A stretch of 64,000 nt of DNA from Antedon mediterranea (Eukaryota; Echinodermata; Crinoidea; Comatulida; Antedonidae), in contig NC_092677.1 in NCBI RefSeq assembly GCF_964355755.1, positions 5,895,001-5,959,000 on the forward strand. Reading direction: 5' to 3'. Both the position numbers and the translations under genes were made by a program. The notes below the pieces were generated by a model that saw only the letters and a program-made list of their open reading frames with translations, did not search any database and was not told where the DNA came from. Shown piece after piece: positions 34,101 to 49,100 of this stretch. Every line of letters begins with the position of its first letter. Within the stretch, counting starts at the first letter, position 1.

Positions 34101-37100
34101 CTAATCGCAAACCTGGCCGTTGAATGTAACTAACTAATCAATACCGCGTGAGGAAAAATCAAGGTGTAGAACAGCTCCCACAACAACAGCCGACCATAAC
34201 GTTACGAATAAAACTCCTTCACCGTTTACTTTTAATTAATTAATTAATTTATCCAGGTTAAATTAAGTTTAGTTAATTGCATTGTCAGTTGGGACAAATA
34301 AAGTAAATATAATGTTTTGATTTTGTCAATAAAATATCACAATAATAATAAAAAGTATAGCTACTTTACCTGATGCTGTTGTTTTTGTAAAAGTGGTATC
34401 TTGTTGTGACGTAATAATTGACGAGACTTCTATTGGTTTGGCTACAAATACAAAAAAATACAAAATATATATTATAAAATACACAATCCCTTTCAATTAT
34501 GAAACAACATTAGTTTTATTTTTTATTTACTGTAACGGTAGTGTAGACTTCCGCAAACTTGTTTTCTGTAGTTTGCCAAAGATTTTGTCAGCTTGTCCAT
34601 ACGAGCAAACCTTGGAAAACTTGTCACTTGTCGAACTTAGAGTTTTCAAACTAAAGCTCTGACTACACTATCAAATTTGATGTGCTCATTATGGATATGA
34701 TGATGTAATCACTACCATGTCTGGGCAAATCGCACTTTTTTGTTTGATAGTGTAGACAGAGCTTAAAGTTTGCCGGTGTTAGAAATAGGATTTAAAGTAA
34801 GATAGACATAAAGTCACGAACGTTTGTTTTGGTTAATACTAAGATATGGTAATTGATACGTGATGATTAATTGATACTCAAGTTTAAATTCATCAATCAT
34901 TTACATAAACGGAACATCTAACCATTAGTGTGCTTATTACAAATTATTTTACAACGATTTTTCATTTACATTACCGTAATGTTCGTACCAAATTTGTATG
35001 AAAACAAAAGACAATGATGGATTTAGCGAACAATGTAGGAGGTAAAAAGTAGGAGGAATGTGATGAATGGGTGACAACGGGAATAAACATACAATAAAGC
35101 AGTGTTTCTTAAAAGCTTAATACATAAAGCGAAAGCTGAGCCAGGAAGACAGTGACAAACCAACTAAGGTAATGACGGATGGCTATACTCGGGATTATTA
35201 TGCAACACATTAGGGTGTTTTGTTACAACGTTGATACTAACGTGTTGTTGTTGTTGTTGTTGGAGTAATAAACACGGCTGGAAATATAATAATTGCACAG
35301 ATTAGTACTTTTTAATTATTGTACTACAAACACTTCAGTTAAAAAGAAACAATGAGTTCGGATACACACACACTTACACATTTGTGTTTGTAAAATCTTC
35401 CATATTTTAAATTTGAGTAGAATATTTATCAATCTATATTATTATGTTGCCAATTCTTGGTACTCACAAACATTATGTGAGGCAGTGTAACATACTTTTA
35501 AAAACAGGTACCACATACCCGGGGATACAGCACAGAAAATCGGGTGTATTAAGGCACAAAATTATTTGTTACGGAGGCGTTACATATCTCTTTGTGCAGT
35601 ATGATTTAACTGTACAATAGCCAAAGGTAAAATATATACTTAACATCAAACACAATTGCTATTATTGTTCAGGTTATCATGTTGCATGAAGTAGGCTGAA
35701 CGATTATGGTTGTTCGGTATGTGACATTCATCATACTTTAATTTGATAACTCTTTTCAATTCTATTAAACAATAAAAGTTTGAATGCATGTTTTCTAGTC
35801 ATTTTCATAGTATCAAAGTCAGTGATACACTACTAAGCTTAGCTCTTATAAGGCAAATGTCTCCTGCATTGATATGCGATTTTATTTGCCAGAGCCGGAT
35901 CGGAGTAGGTGTGAAAGATGCTACTTAAACCGGGTGATAACTATGGCGAGATCTGAAGTTATAGTCTTAAAAACCCCTCCAATTATTGACTGGTAGGCCT
36001 ATATTTACCGCGACAAGCATCGTCATTCGTTTATTAATACATACATCCAATCCATCTATACTGGTCTATTTGTTTGAATTCTTAATTCTATATTGAATTG
36101 AATTATAACTTAAATTATGTAAATACCTGACGTTTTGAACTGAAAAAACGCAGCTTCTCCTCTTTCTGGAGGCTTTGCCGAATTCGTTGCTTCCATAATC
36201 ACAAAATATGTTGAATTTTTTCGTAGATTTTCTAATGTTGTATTAAATACAACATTTTCCTGAGAATCCTCTTTTCTTGGAGTATAATTATTATGTTTCC
36301 ATTCAGTTTCCGATTCATTGAAATTCTTTCCCTGGAAAAACAATCATTACGGTCATGGTTGAAAACAGTCATCTTTATTTTACAAAAATGAAACAAGCTA
36401 ATGAAATGAGCAAACACATCATTCTAATTATGTCGAATTATTATTCATTTGGTTTCATTAAATCAGTTGCTTAATGAAGAGAAACCTTGCAGTTAGGTAA
36501 TATGCATTAAGCAAATCAAATATTTCTTGGATTTCATTAATAAGATTATCAAATTATACATGAAAACATGAAAACACTGTACCAACAAAAACTTCAGATA
36601 TACGATTGTGATATAAGGAGCCAGCGTAAGGACACCCCACACCAGTCACTTGGAAATGGCAGTTAGCTAATTCCTTAGTAATTTATTGACAACAGATCTA
36701 TCTGGCTTGTTACATAACGAATACAAATCTTTGCCTGTTTATGCATTACGTCATTCTATAAATTAATCATGCATAACGGATTGTAACTATCGCCATCATA
36801 ATTGTATACATTCCATAAATACTGTTTGATAAGCTATAAAAGATACGTTAGTTAAAATAGGAATAACAATACACTGTGATATTTCAAAATAATTGCAAAC
36901 ACGAAACAATCTTTTGACTAACATTTAAGACAGATTTCACTAATCAGAAAAAAAAGTGATTTATATCACCGCTGCCTCTGGCAATATTGTTAATTTTGGC
37001 AATGCTACTTTATACTACATCTACTTGTACTCTGTATCAAAATAAAAATGTAATGTTTTCACTTTAAAAAGTTTAAAATCTGAATTGGTACTCTCTTACA

Positions 37101-40100
37101 GTACATCTGATGAAGAATAACGTTTTATAAATAACATTTTATAAATTATTGCGTAAAATTTCAAAATGTTGACGAGTAAAGAACCAATTTAATAAGAAAG
37201 TTAGTGTACCACCACCGAATTAAATAAATTATTTTGTAAAAAAAATTACAGCTGCTTGCTTGTTATTTTCCTGTATACCAACAATGAAAAGTAGGCCTAA
37301 AGTAAAATGTAATTTAAATACAAATATGTTGATAAAATATAATGTATACTTACTATAGAATCTGCCTCTAATTTATATTGTATTTTAAACTGTTTGACAG
37401 GTGGTAGCCGGAACGTTGAATTAACTTGCCATTTTAAGATATATTCGTGCATCATTGTACCAATAGGACTACTTACAATGATTGGTGCCACTGGCCTTGC
37501 TAAAAAAATACAAAACACAAACAAATAATATTCATTATACACTGACTACAAGAATACTGTAGTGCAAGGTACAATTATCAAATCAAATTAACGTTAATAT
37601 TTCTTTTCTCAATAAATGTAATGTACAGAAAATCAAGAGAAGCAAAATCCCATAAATCAAAAACTTGATACGGACTTCCCAACAACACAACGTACGCGTA
37701 ATTTAATACCTAAATCGAAATATATAGATAATCAGATATTATTATTATGATTAACCAAAGTGCAATAAGCAGCTAACTGAAATAGTGCATTAGAAAAACA
37801 CAGTCCACAAAAAAAGTGCAACCGAAAACAAAAAAACTAGTTCACCAAGAAGCCAACCAGAGAACACAGTACGCAAGTCCCGCGTGAACATAAAACATCA
37901 TCTCATCACGCATGCGCACAAAGAATTGAAATGACCTAACTTGTTCCTATAGGTCATCAATCGTCGCAAATCGAAAGCTCCTTCAGATAAACTGCAATAA
38001 TTAAATCCAAACCAACACAAGCCAATAAGTCGGTTTCTTTCCTAAGCAATTACAGCCAAAAAGAAGCAGGTTTTTAGGATTGTATCTGAGTTCACTGAAA
38101 ATATGTACACATAACCAACGGCCTTACATCCAAATACATTAACGGAAGCTCGTCTAAATCATCTTAAACGAAAACAACAAGCAAAAGAGACGTTATAGTA
38201 CTTTTTTGTGCGTATTTAATTCAAATTAATTCTGAATTTCACTTTTCACATTCCAAGTCGCTATAAATTAAGAGGCTGGGATTAATACAAATGAGGTTTG
38301 CAGACACTTCAACTTTTAAACTAATTTAGAAAAACGACCAGAATGCAATAAAAAATTGCTTAATGTGATCAGACATAGCTAAATCAACATGTGTATAATC
38401 TGTTATTACAACATAGTTGAGCAGATTTCAATTAAAATATTGCTTTAGGGAAGTTTAAAATTTCGGTAACATCTTTGTGTATTGTTGTGGTACATTTAAC
38501 ACGTCTTTACGTAACACTTTGAACTTTAACCTTTGGCAAGCATTTCATTCTTTAGATAATACTACATTTTGATAATGCAAACTGAGTTAAGCAAATTTAA
38601 ATATTTCACATCGCGTATGCTTAATTTTAGAACATCGTTGTTTTTAGTCGCGTTGACGTGCAAACGCAACTCTATAGCTAACTGTGTCGTTTGGTCGGTC
38701 GGTCTGTAAACACTAACTAAAATTTGCGCACGCGACTGCAGCATGTTAATGGCCTTGTTTGTTGTGGTATGCTTAAGATTTTACATAAGATTTAAAATGT
38801 TGACTTAAGATTTGAATGGCACTTGGCACCAAGTGTTTTGCCTTCTTAGGAATTCCAGAACTAGAATGTGTTGATAATAATCGATTTCCTTTAATTGTTG
38901 AAACATGAAATTATTTATACCCATTTCGCATGGTAAACATTTTGTTGAAATATTTTACTGTAAACCTCTAATAGTGGGTTATTTGATTCGGGAGTTATAT
39001 CGTAGAGTTTAATTGCAGCAAACAAGTTAGATAATGAGTAATTTTATCTGAACTATTTCATGTCGGTGCAATTCAATTAAATGTGTACGTGGCTCATGTC
39101 ATTAACATTACTTAGAAACATCTGAAGGTTTCTCTGTCGTTATCTATATACACATTTGGAATAATGTTTCCAGCTAATCAGTGAAATAACTTATGTTATT
39201 AGGATCTATAATGATGATGCGGAAAGTGGTCTTGGATCTATGGTTAGTTTAGTTTTCCTTTTAGGCAGTAGAGAAACTACTTTGAGCATTTAAGTTTAAA
39301 TAATCTTCAATAAATTATATTATTGACGCCTCTCTGACATTATTGGCGGCATCATCGTGGTCATCATCATCATCATCTCCATTTAATCTTCATCGTCACC
39401 ATCTCCACATTATCTGCATCGCCATCATCTCCACATTATCTCAATCGCCATCATCTCCATATTATCTTCGTTATCTCCACATTATCTTCATCGTCATTAT
39501 CTCCAGATTATATTAATCTTCATCGTTATCATCTCAACATTTATCTTTATCGTCATCATCTCCACATTCATCTTCATCGTCATTATCTCTCCACATTATT
39601 AATCGTCATAGCTCCACATTATCTTCATCGTGATCACCTCCAGATTAACTTCATCTACATCTCCACATTATCTTCATCGTCATCATCTCCACAATATCTT
39701 CATCATCTCCACAATATCTTCATCGTTATTATCTCCACATTATATTAATCGTCATTATCTCCAGATTATCTTCATGGTTATCATCTCCACATTATCTTCA
39801 TCGTTATCATCGCCACATTTATCTTCATCGTCATTATCTCCACATTATCTTCATCGTCACCATCTCCACATTTATCTTCATTGTCATCATCTACCACATT
39901 TTTCATTGCGCTATCACCAAATTATCTTCATCCTCATCCTCATCATTATCTCCACATTATCTTCATCGTGGCTGTTGTGAAGAGTTTCGAACCTTAACGT
40001 GTGAGCGTCTAAAAACTTCCCCGACTACCGTAGGCACTACCATTATACCTAAGCCTGGTTCTCAATAAGATGCAAAACAAGAATGTAGGCTTAAGCAGAA

Positions 40101-43100
40101 GCGAATAATACATCGCCTTTGGTTGGTCAATCATCAATCAAAGAACCATCAACACTGTAATCTAAATTACGTAAAACAAACCAAATCATATGAATCATTC
40201 GTTTTTTAACCAACGATATATAGTTATTGATTCATTATAGCGATAATATGCAATTATACTTTATTCTTCGATTACTGAATACTTAATCGTTCACACTCTC
40301 CTCATTACTCTCATCTTGTGCATCCAATATGTATTAAGTTTAAAAATTAGATATATATTTGAATAATATTTACAACTTAATAGCAATACAATATGACAAA
40401 TCCAATTTATATATTCTACTTAAGAAATACAAAAGTGTCAATTAAATTTATTTTATGAAATACATATATATTTTCATAAGATAATTATACTTTCTATTCT
40501 GAAAATGGTTGGCAAAACAGGCATATTTATATCGCTTTAACTTGTTGTCCGTTTCTTCCTCACTGATATTTCGTTACCCAGCTCGTGCAACATGTGACGT
40601 AGTCAGCAAAATATACAACATATTCCCTCGTGTTTAGGATTTATTTTAGATATTGAAAAAATGCTGATCTTGAATTGGAAGCAATGATATCATATAGTTA
40701 ATAATGAATGAGTTAAATCGGAGAATATTATTTACTTAAACGATTGATAGCATTACTAAAAAAAGCAGCGAGATTCAATAGTGAAACTACAAGTTATCGA
40801 ACGCGCAACACTCGGCAGCCTGGCGTTGCACAACATCGCAAACCTGCCGTGTAATAGAACCAATAATTATACATTTTACCGTGAATAATTATAACTACAG
40901 TAAAACCGGACGGCGCATGATACGAAGTTATCAATTCACTGATAGCAATGATACGACCACATCTATTTAAGAAAATAATCACATTATATAGAAGTCTAGG
41001 ACTCTAGTCATTCATAAATTATTATCATCTGAATAATAAATCAAATCCATCAGAAATATGATATATTTCAGTGTAAAATCCACAGTAACGGCAAAAATAT
41101 ACAAATTGTGCCAAATCAAATTACGCTGTCGATTATTATGTTCAACAAAACCCTTCTGATTTAAAACGGTCTCTTGCATCAATGTTCAAGAAAGAATTGC
41201 CCAGACGTTATTGACAGAGTCTATCAATTACCCCTGCAAAATTAACGCACGAAATCGTTACTTTGAAGCAAAATTAATTATATCAAATTAGTATTCTGTC
41301 GTTAACTTCCAAGAATGTCAAATTAAAACATTAATTCTTATCTATTCTCTATTTAATGTTCACGTGGTAACTGTATGGCTACTGTATAAGTGTAAGAATC
41401 GGTTAGGGCCGACGTATAGAACGTATGGCCGAACAGTACTGCCGTTCGGCGTGAGCCGACGTACGGCCGAACAGAAAATGCCGTTTTGCGGCGCGAGCCG
41501 ACGTACGGTCAAACGCCGCTGGTAAAACAGCATATGTTATCCGGAACGGGCCTGACGTGCGACAGAACAGCGCATGTCATCCGGAACGGGCCTGACGTGC
41601 GACAGAAGAGCACATGTCATCCGAAACGGGCTTGACATACGACAGAACATGTACAGCACATTTTATCGATGCAGCTAACGTTCAGTAGAACAGCCACATG
41701 GATCTCTTGAACTCCCAATGTTATAAACTGATCTTAGCGACAGCACAGTCATCCGACGCGGGCTGACGAATGGCGAAACAACAACTGCCATCAACAGCAA
41801 ATAATTCTGTTTTTTTTTAATAGTACTTCTCGGTTCGTATATACGTATTTATGGACATAAGATAAGACCAGAAGTTATATGTGAAATCCTAATGACAAGT
41901 CAATTTGCTTAAAGCTCAAATTAAAGTAACATTGTTGTTTAGGGCGACATCTATGTAATGTCACAACACGTGATCTCACTCTAAAAGGACCATCCATTTT
42001 AGTACAGATAATTGGTTTGAAAGGCCTTTGATATGATAGTGTTCATTTCAATTCTATCGATCGTTAAAAAGAAATGTTGTCTTCTCTGAAAGAAAAAGAA
42101 TTCATCACAGATAGTATATCTGTGGAACATTTCGTTTTTGGTCGACAATCTTAGTGTTCTAATGTATTGTTTTGTGTCAAAATATCATCTACTGTACTCT
42201 AAATGTCTCAACGTCTTTCAAATGAAACGTTAGGTAGTACAGTATACTTTTTGTGTACATTTTATTATTAGTTTAGTTTAGTACGGTGTGTCGCATACAA
42301 TTATTGTTTTTAGTCGCGTGGACGCGACTCTATAGTTCACTATGTCGGTCGGTCGGTCGGTCTGTCGGTCTGTCTGTCGGTCCGGTATCACTATGCGTTT
42401 TAGCACGCGACTTCTGGCTGTTGGTCTTGTTCAAGTTAAATTAACCTCGTATGTACGTCCCGTGTGTATGGTTATTTTAGTTGAGATTACACACTCATCG
42501 GTGCTGGATTTATTGTTATGAATATATTAATTAGGAATTGTATCAACTCTAACGGAACTTAACTCATGCCGTCAAAGAAGTATTTTCCAGAACTGCACCA
42601 GTGGTTCAATGTAAATCAGTAGGCCGTAGTAGTGTGGTCAAACACTTTCTTTGCTGCATCGTACCCTATGATGATCGTTTTTACATTATAGAGTTAAGGA
42701 TTGCTTCCCAGTAAAGTGTAAATATTCATTGAGATCAATGTTTTGAATTATGTAATGCGCTATGCCGATTTAAATAGACAGATATAAAGATAGATAGGTT
42801 ACATTACAGTATTCTAATTTTCAATAATTGTGATAAATTGCCTTAACATCGTAAAGAGAAACGATACATTTAAATATTTTGGTATTTCTTTTTAAAGCAT
42901 CAAAAATTAGAACAACCGATTGTTCATTCTGTATGTGTGACATGTATATAACAAAAGCGTTTTCTCTCATCTTTACCGTCAAGGAAGACGGCATAATAAT
43001 ATTAATAATACTATGAAGAACTGTTTGGGATTATACGAGCAATTATATCTTAATCGTTGTTTTTATACTACCTTCCTTAGAGCGTATCAAAGTGTGGAAA

Positions 43101-46100
43101 TAATCGCCACTAAGAATCAAAGCTAATTTATTTTTATATAGCTTTATCGTGTAATCATTACTGCAATTATGGGTTTTGTTATTAGAAATAAGTATTAAAA
43201 CGGATAGGATTGGTCGTTGATAAAATTCTCTTAAAGTACATCAGCTTTCGCTGAATCGATAAAAGGATAAGTAATAGCTACTGTCAGAGTGAAATGAATA
43301 TCATATGAATACGTTAATGATTGAATTTCTAACTCATGCGTTTCAATGATCAGGGGTGTTAAACTCTGCACATTTTCATTTTATTGACGCTTAAAATAGA
43401 ATGTCATTTACAGAAAGGATTCCGTTTATAGTACACCTCTCACGCTCAAGGCCTTACCATCATGACTTAAGTGAGAGTTTCCGATTTAAAGTGCAGTTTG
43501 TATAGTTCTAAATTATTTTTACTTAAAAAAATAATAGTATTGAAATGACTCTCTTTTATAAAAGGTAGTGTTCACGTTTTAGAGCTAGAGTTTTAATAAG
43601 TTAACACATATGTTTAATTCGCGAAAGAAAATCGTATTAATTTGAAATTGTGTTGCGCATGCGCACGCATTTTGTACCACGGCAAGGGCAAACAAACGGT
43701 TACCGTACCCAATCGGACTTGAACAACGATCAAAGCCTCAGTAGTATACTGATTAACATCAATATATTTAATATAATTTGCATAGTGGTTAGAGTGTTTT
43801 CCCTTTTCATTAAAATCAATAATATATCATTTCGTGGAACTTGATGTTTAAAATGAAAGTTTATATTATGTATCTGAATTTCTTTACAAGATCTTAAAAT
43901 AGAAACAAAAAAGTCATGTTCAACGTAATCATGTACAGATATAAAGGTTCAATGATTTGCAACCGACCTCTTTCTACAAAATTAATATAAACTATTTCTA
44001 TAGGGAATTCATGTTTTTTTATTTCAAAAAACAGAGGACAGAATGTTAAAATCCAGTTAAAGATTCTATTTGTAAGACTATCTTACTATTTTATTTATGT
44101 TCCTGGTTAAATTCTGTAGCAGTTAATCTTCTTTGCTAACTCTTCATAAAATTAATAATAATAATAAGTAAATTGAAGACAAGAACACGGTTAATGTTTT
44201 TATACGGTCTTGTTTTTATACGGTCTTGTTTTTGTTAAAGATGTATTGTCCCCCAAAAACATAAACAATTAAGATTAATTAAATCAGACTTGGAATATGT
44301 TATTTTGAAGTTTTAATGAAGTTAATCACTTCCATAGAAAAAAAATGAAAAAAAAATGTTTTAACTTGTAAAATGACAAAATAAATGGTTTAATTCAACC
44401 AAAAATCTTTTTGCTCTAAATTACATTTTTTCAGGTAAATACATTTTTTTCGATCCAAGTTTTGGTCAAAGTGGATAACTATTATGTTACATTAAAATGA
44501 AATATTCAACAAAAAATGCTTAAAGAATTATTTTTCAGGGGACAATACATTTTAAAGGTTTGTATGGTATGGTTTTTGGAATTATTGTTAAACGATGTTT
44601 CAAATTTTCTTTTTTTTCTCTTTTTCTTTTCTCTTTTTCTTATGAATAGGGAGTTGTTTACTTTTATTTTCATCAACTAATGCTATGAATACCTGATTAC
44701 AGTGATGTGTTCTCACATACAATATTTGCTGAGTATCGTAGTAATTTGGTAATCCAAACATGTGGTGATTATTTTATGTAAGGGTTATGGTCACCATGTC
44801 TATGATACTAGGTGATACATGTGAAACACTGTGATGCTCATGTCTATGGTCTGGAGAAATTCAGATAAAGTCGAGAATCGGGGGAATTAAATGTGTTCTG
44901 GGGGTTGGTTGAATCAATAAGTCGTTGTCGTTGTGTTACATTAATAATATAAGTTATTTTCTGAAATCAAATCACAAGAATTGTGATGTACACAGATTCA
45001 TATCACGACTTTTTTACAGTACTATACTATACCAAAAACTAAAACATGTTTATCAAGAAATATTCTGAGAAAACTTCGTCAAGATATGAGGATTTGTTTT
45101 AAATGAACTGCAGTGAACTTGAACAGAAATGAATTAAAAAAAGACAGATACATAATTGTAGTTATTTCTAGTTCTGTTGGCTTAATGCAGTAAATCTCAT
45201 GAATTGATAATGTTAGATCACACGGTTTTAAGGTCACAACCTCCTAAAATATTTATTTCCATCGATTATGAAATCATTACTTCATTTTGTACATCCATAT
45301 AATTATGACACCGTGTAAATATCATTAAATATCTCTAGATGGAATTTTGAAGTTCGTATTGATTGCGGTAGATTACTCAAGCAATTTAGGCCTACTTTGT
45401 TTACATTAAGTAATTTAAGTAAAATATAATTGAAACAACACCATTTAAATATACCCTGGGGAATCTCATAAATTAATAACAAATATCTAAGTATTTAAAC
45501 AAGATACTCTAATATTGATGACAAATGATAATACCTACATGAATTAACAAAATACATACAGATAATTGAAAATAAGACGATGGTCGAAATTTCAGGTTAG
45601 TCAAGAACACAATCCACAGAACGTCTGCTTCGTTCAACACGCAATGTTCTTATTGTTCTGTTTAACTATAGAGTATCACGGTGTGACGTTAGCACCGTGA
45701 TACGCCATTGATAAACCTCAAATAATATAAACATTGTTTACTGCAAATAGTTTATGTTTTCTCTTACCTGAAAGTAAAATTGACGATCTGCCATTCCCAA
45801 GTGGATTTGTTGCCATGCATGTGTAATTCCCATAATCTCTTGGTTTAACCGTTAACAGGACAAATTTCATGAGTCCATCATCGGGACAGTATAGCGGAAA
45901 CCTGCAGAATAATAATCACTAAGGGAATAAAGTCGGTTTATTAATAATTATCCAGCGCACATAGACCACATGTACGGTAACCAGATGAATGTTTTATGCG
46001 TTTCTCTAGTAAAGAATGTTCTCGTAAACTGACATTGTTTTATGTATATGCCATTAACGTTTTAGTCAGTTGCTCTGTGAAATAAAAAAAGCATAGATTT

Positions 46101-49100
46101 CTACTCTGTATTGGCATGGAAACGATAATGTGTTTGTAATCAATTCATTTTCTATATTAAGTTACTACTGTAGTTGCGAATTTTATTTATATAATATTGA
46201 AACCATATTTGAAATGTTATTCTTAGTATACACACAAGAGGTATGAACGCCAGTCTACTGATCTGGAAGACTTGCCCATTTATGTTCTCAATAATAACAT
46301 TTAAATACATATTATGTATCTAGTTTGAAGCATTTACGCCAGAGTAGGGCGGCAACATCTAGCCAATTACTCTTCTTCTCACATATATACATTGTTGTTG
46401 TTTACACTCTGGTTTTTGGATGGCATCAAATTAATGAGGAAGAATGGATCAATTAAAATATAGTTTATGAAATATACTTTACCATTTCCGTGGCAAATAT
46501 ACCTACTGTTTTGATGTATTAGTGTATTTTTACCTTAATTGGTGTTTATCCTTCGTTGTATCTAACTCAGAACCGTCTTTAAACCATTTAAGAGTGGCAT
46601 TCGGTATTGCGTTGATCTTACAGGCAAGAGTAACAAATTCGTCATCCAAACTGTACCTCAACACTGGTTTTACGGCAACCGCTGTAGGCCTGACTAGAAA
46701 ATGAAGATAAATGAAAGTTTTGTGGTTTTCTGGAAAAAGTAGGATATTCAATCGCTATCAAAATGGAAGAGATTCACTATTTTGGTACCTGAAATTTACC
46801 TGATGTTATCTTAAAAAAGGACAAGTAATTTGTACGGATTTGATAGTGCAATCTTAGGCCTACTCTCTTTACGAAAAGAGATAAATTGATAATGAACTAC
46901 GTCAATCTATGCGTCAATATGGGAATGTGAAGAAAATCAACGTAAAACCAAGACTAATTTTCGTTATATAATAGTGTCTAGTTTCAGAGGTATCAGAATG
47001 ATCATCTCAATGACTTTATGTTTGTTTTTAAAATAGCAACAATTCTGTTATCTTAAATCTTAGAAGAAGCCCATTCCAAAATAAAAAAAACGAGTTGATA
47101 AACAAGGCCATTGTTTTTCACTAAAACATGTCATAATTAACTGCCTTGCAAAACAATGATAATTATGCTAGCCCAAACATTCTTATTCAGCATTTTGGAA
47201 TCACGGCAAACAAAACAGTTTCTACCGGTTTGTATTCAAGATATCAACAATTGATTGACTTACATTGAACAATAACTTCGATCTCTTTCTGTGTTGAGTG
47301 TCCCAAAGAATTATTCGCATAACATATATATTTGCCGGCATGTTGTAATGTTATGTTTGCGATTACTATCGTTGCAACGCATTCATCTGGCACAAGTTGA
47401 CCTTGAATTTGACGATTGTCTGCCCGAAACCACGTCACAAAAGGTGTTGGTATACCATCCGCCCAACAAGACAATATCATCTGCGTATTGCGCGTAAATA
47501 ATCTAACATTTGTCTTACTGGAATGTAAATGCTTTTCAGAATACGGTTCTATATTACTATTAGTAACAGTTGGTTCTTCTAGAGAAAACAAAAAAAACAA
47601 CACTTATATTGTGTCGAATAAGACGTAGGCTGGATTTGGCATCGGGTGTGCGCATTTTGATGGAATGGAATTTTTTTTTAATGCTTAATTTTATGCACCA
47701 CACTAATTACTGGAATAGTTTCATATATATCATTAAATCACACAGAAAGTAAACTACTTTAAACAAATCACGGCTTCGAACCAACAGTAAAACTAGTTCA
47801 ACCACTGTCAAGAAGTTATAAAATATCACAGCCGTTTTAAGAAATATCGGTTTCCGTTTTATTACAAGTTGTAAATAAACATTTTATTATTTTTATTGTG
47901 TAATGTGCAATGAGGGCAATTTAAATGTTTTCATAATCTATAATAACCAGAGTTTGTTTCCTAACAACGAAATGTTTCCTCTTTCTAAAAAAAAGTACAA
48001 TTTAATCTTTTTGAGAAGATAAAAAATCTTCTTGAATTACCTAATTTGTTAGAATTTACTCCTCCGCCATCTCAACTAACTGTCGCCGACTTTATTGGAA
48101 GCGTTATGGTCTACTTACTGCATCTTTTATAGACCGGAAACGTTTCAAATGGGTTTCCATTCTCTTTCACTAAACATCCTCTCTTCGAACAAATAAGTTT
48201 AAGACTGAAATCGATTTTTGTTAACAGTATTTACATTCCAGAGGCTGTATTTACTAACTGGGCAATGTTTGTCAAACTAGGCTACATAATACTTTCCGTA
48301 TCAAGTTGATAATCACAAGGCGATAGCTTAAGTGAACATGCCTAAGAGTACACTTAATCTGATTCAGTCAGTCAATAATCATGACGAGATATGACGTGAC
48401 CATCGAAAGTCCGAACAACTCGTTAGATCACATTTCGTGATTGCATTCATTCAATTTATGCCTACAACACGTTGTAGAGAAAGCCTAGAAGATGAGTACC
48501 TATACCCGATATGTAGATGACAACCAGTGATCGGTTGTACGTGAGCTAAGTAGATCAGAAACTTGCTACCTCCGGGGGTAAATAAATAGATCGGATATTT
48601 TACGAAATGAAATTTTCCGAAGATTGAACTATAAATCAAACCAAGACGTACGTTTATTACGCAAGGAAAAAATTCTACTAAATTACTTCAATTGATGGTT
48701 TACCTGATTTATTTACGCATTTCATTTAATTCTGTAATACCTTTTTTGAATGTAAAAAGAAATCATGTCAACCACTGTAAGTTATGTATATAAAAAAATG
48801 GAACACTTCCAATTATATTAATGATAAATAGTTTAACATTCAAGTATCATGCTCAATTTATAGTTGTTGCTCGTTTGGGTTTACTATAAGAGGAAAGGAA
48901 ATGGCCTGTAATAAAAACAAACTGTGACCTAATACGTGTACACTATCAACATTGTTCCCATGATCAGTAAAAAAACAATAACTCGGAATATCACTGTAAA
49001 AAAAAAACAATATCTCCTATGATGGCAGTCAACTAACAATATCTCGTAATATACCGTAGCGGTCCAAAAAAAATATCTGTTAGGATCGGGGTCAAAAATA

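Larger units (their letters stand above)
29880..34369. other. Intron of the Ig/FN3 gene rich in repeats
   Basis: Holds a LINE reverse-transcriptase end (30391-30564), duplicated tRNA-like SINE units (31314-31518 and 31678-31880), a (TA)n run at 31078-31102, a GTCGGT-rich element (32622-32750) and a fold-back (33481-33685). Confidence 0.7.
34442..37353. other. Introns around the FN3 exons
   Basis: Apart from the FN3 exon at 36127-36331, these introns hold the compact MITE (34654-34764), a (gtt)n run at 35241-35263 and dispersed repeat copy 3 (36690-36800). No other exon seen. Confidence 0.6.
37500..45767. other. 8.3-kb intron of the Ig/FN3 gene
   Basis: Contains two GTCGGT-type elements, an ATC-rich array (39349-39975), a GC-rich tandem array (41404-41660) and a MITE (44235-44557). 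No phase-compatible exon was recognised; the flanking exons already join in phase. Confidence 0.65.

Noticed and set aside
38562-38744. Minus-strand frame with RPTDQTTQ
   Set aside because: Lies in a dispersed GTCGGT-type element.
39630-39980. 116-codon open frame rich in Ser/His/Ile
   Set aside because: Entirely produced by the ATC-rich minisatellite.
40794-40982. Minus-strand frame with a hydrophobic run (GFTVVIIIHG)
   Set aside because: No phase-compatible splice sites; flanking exons already join in frame.
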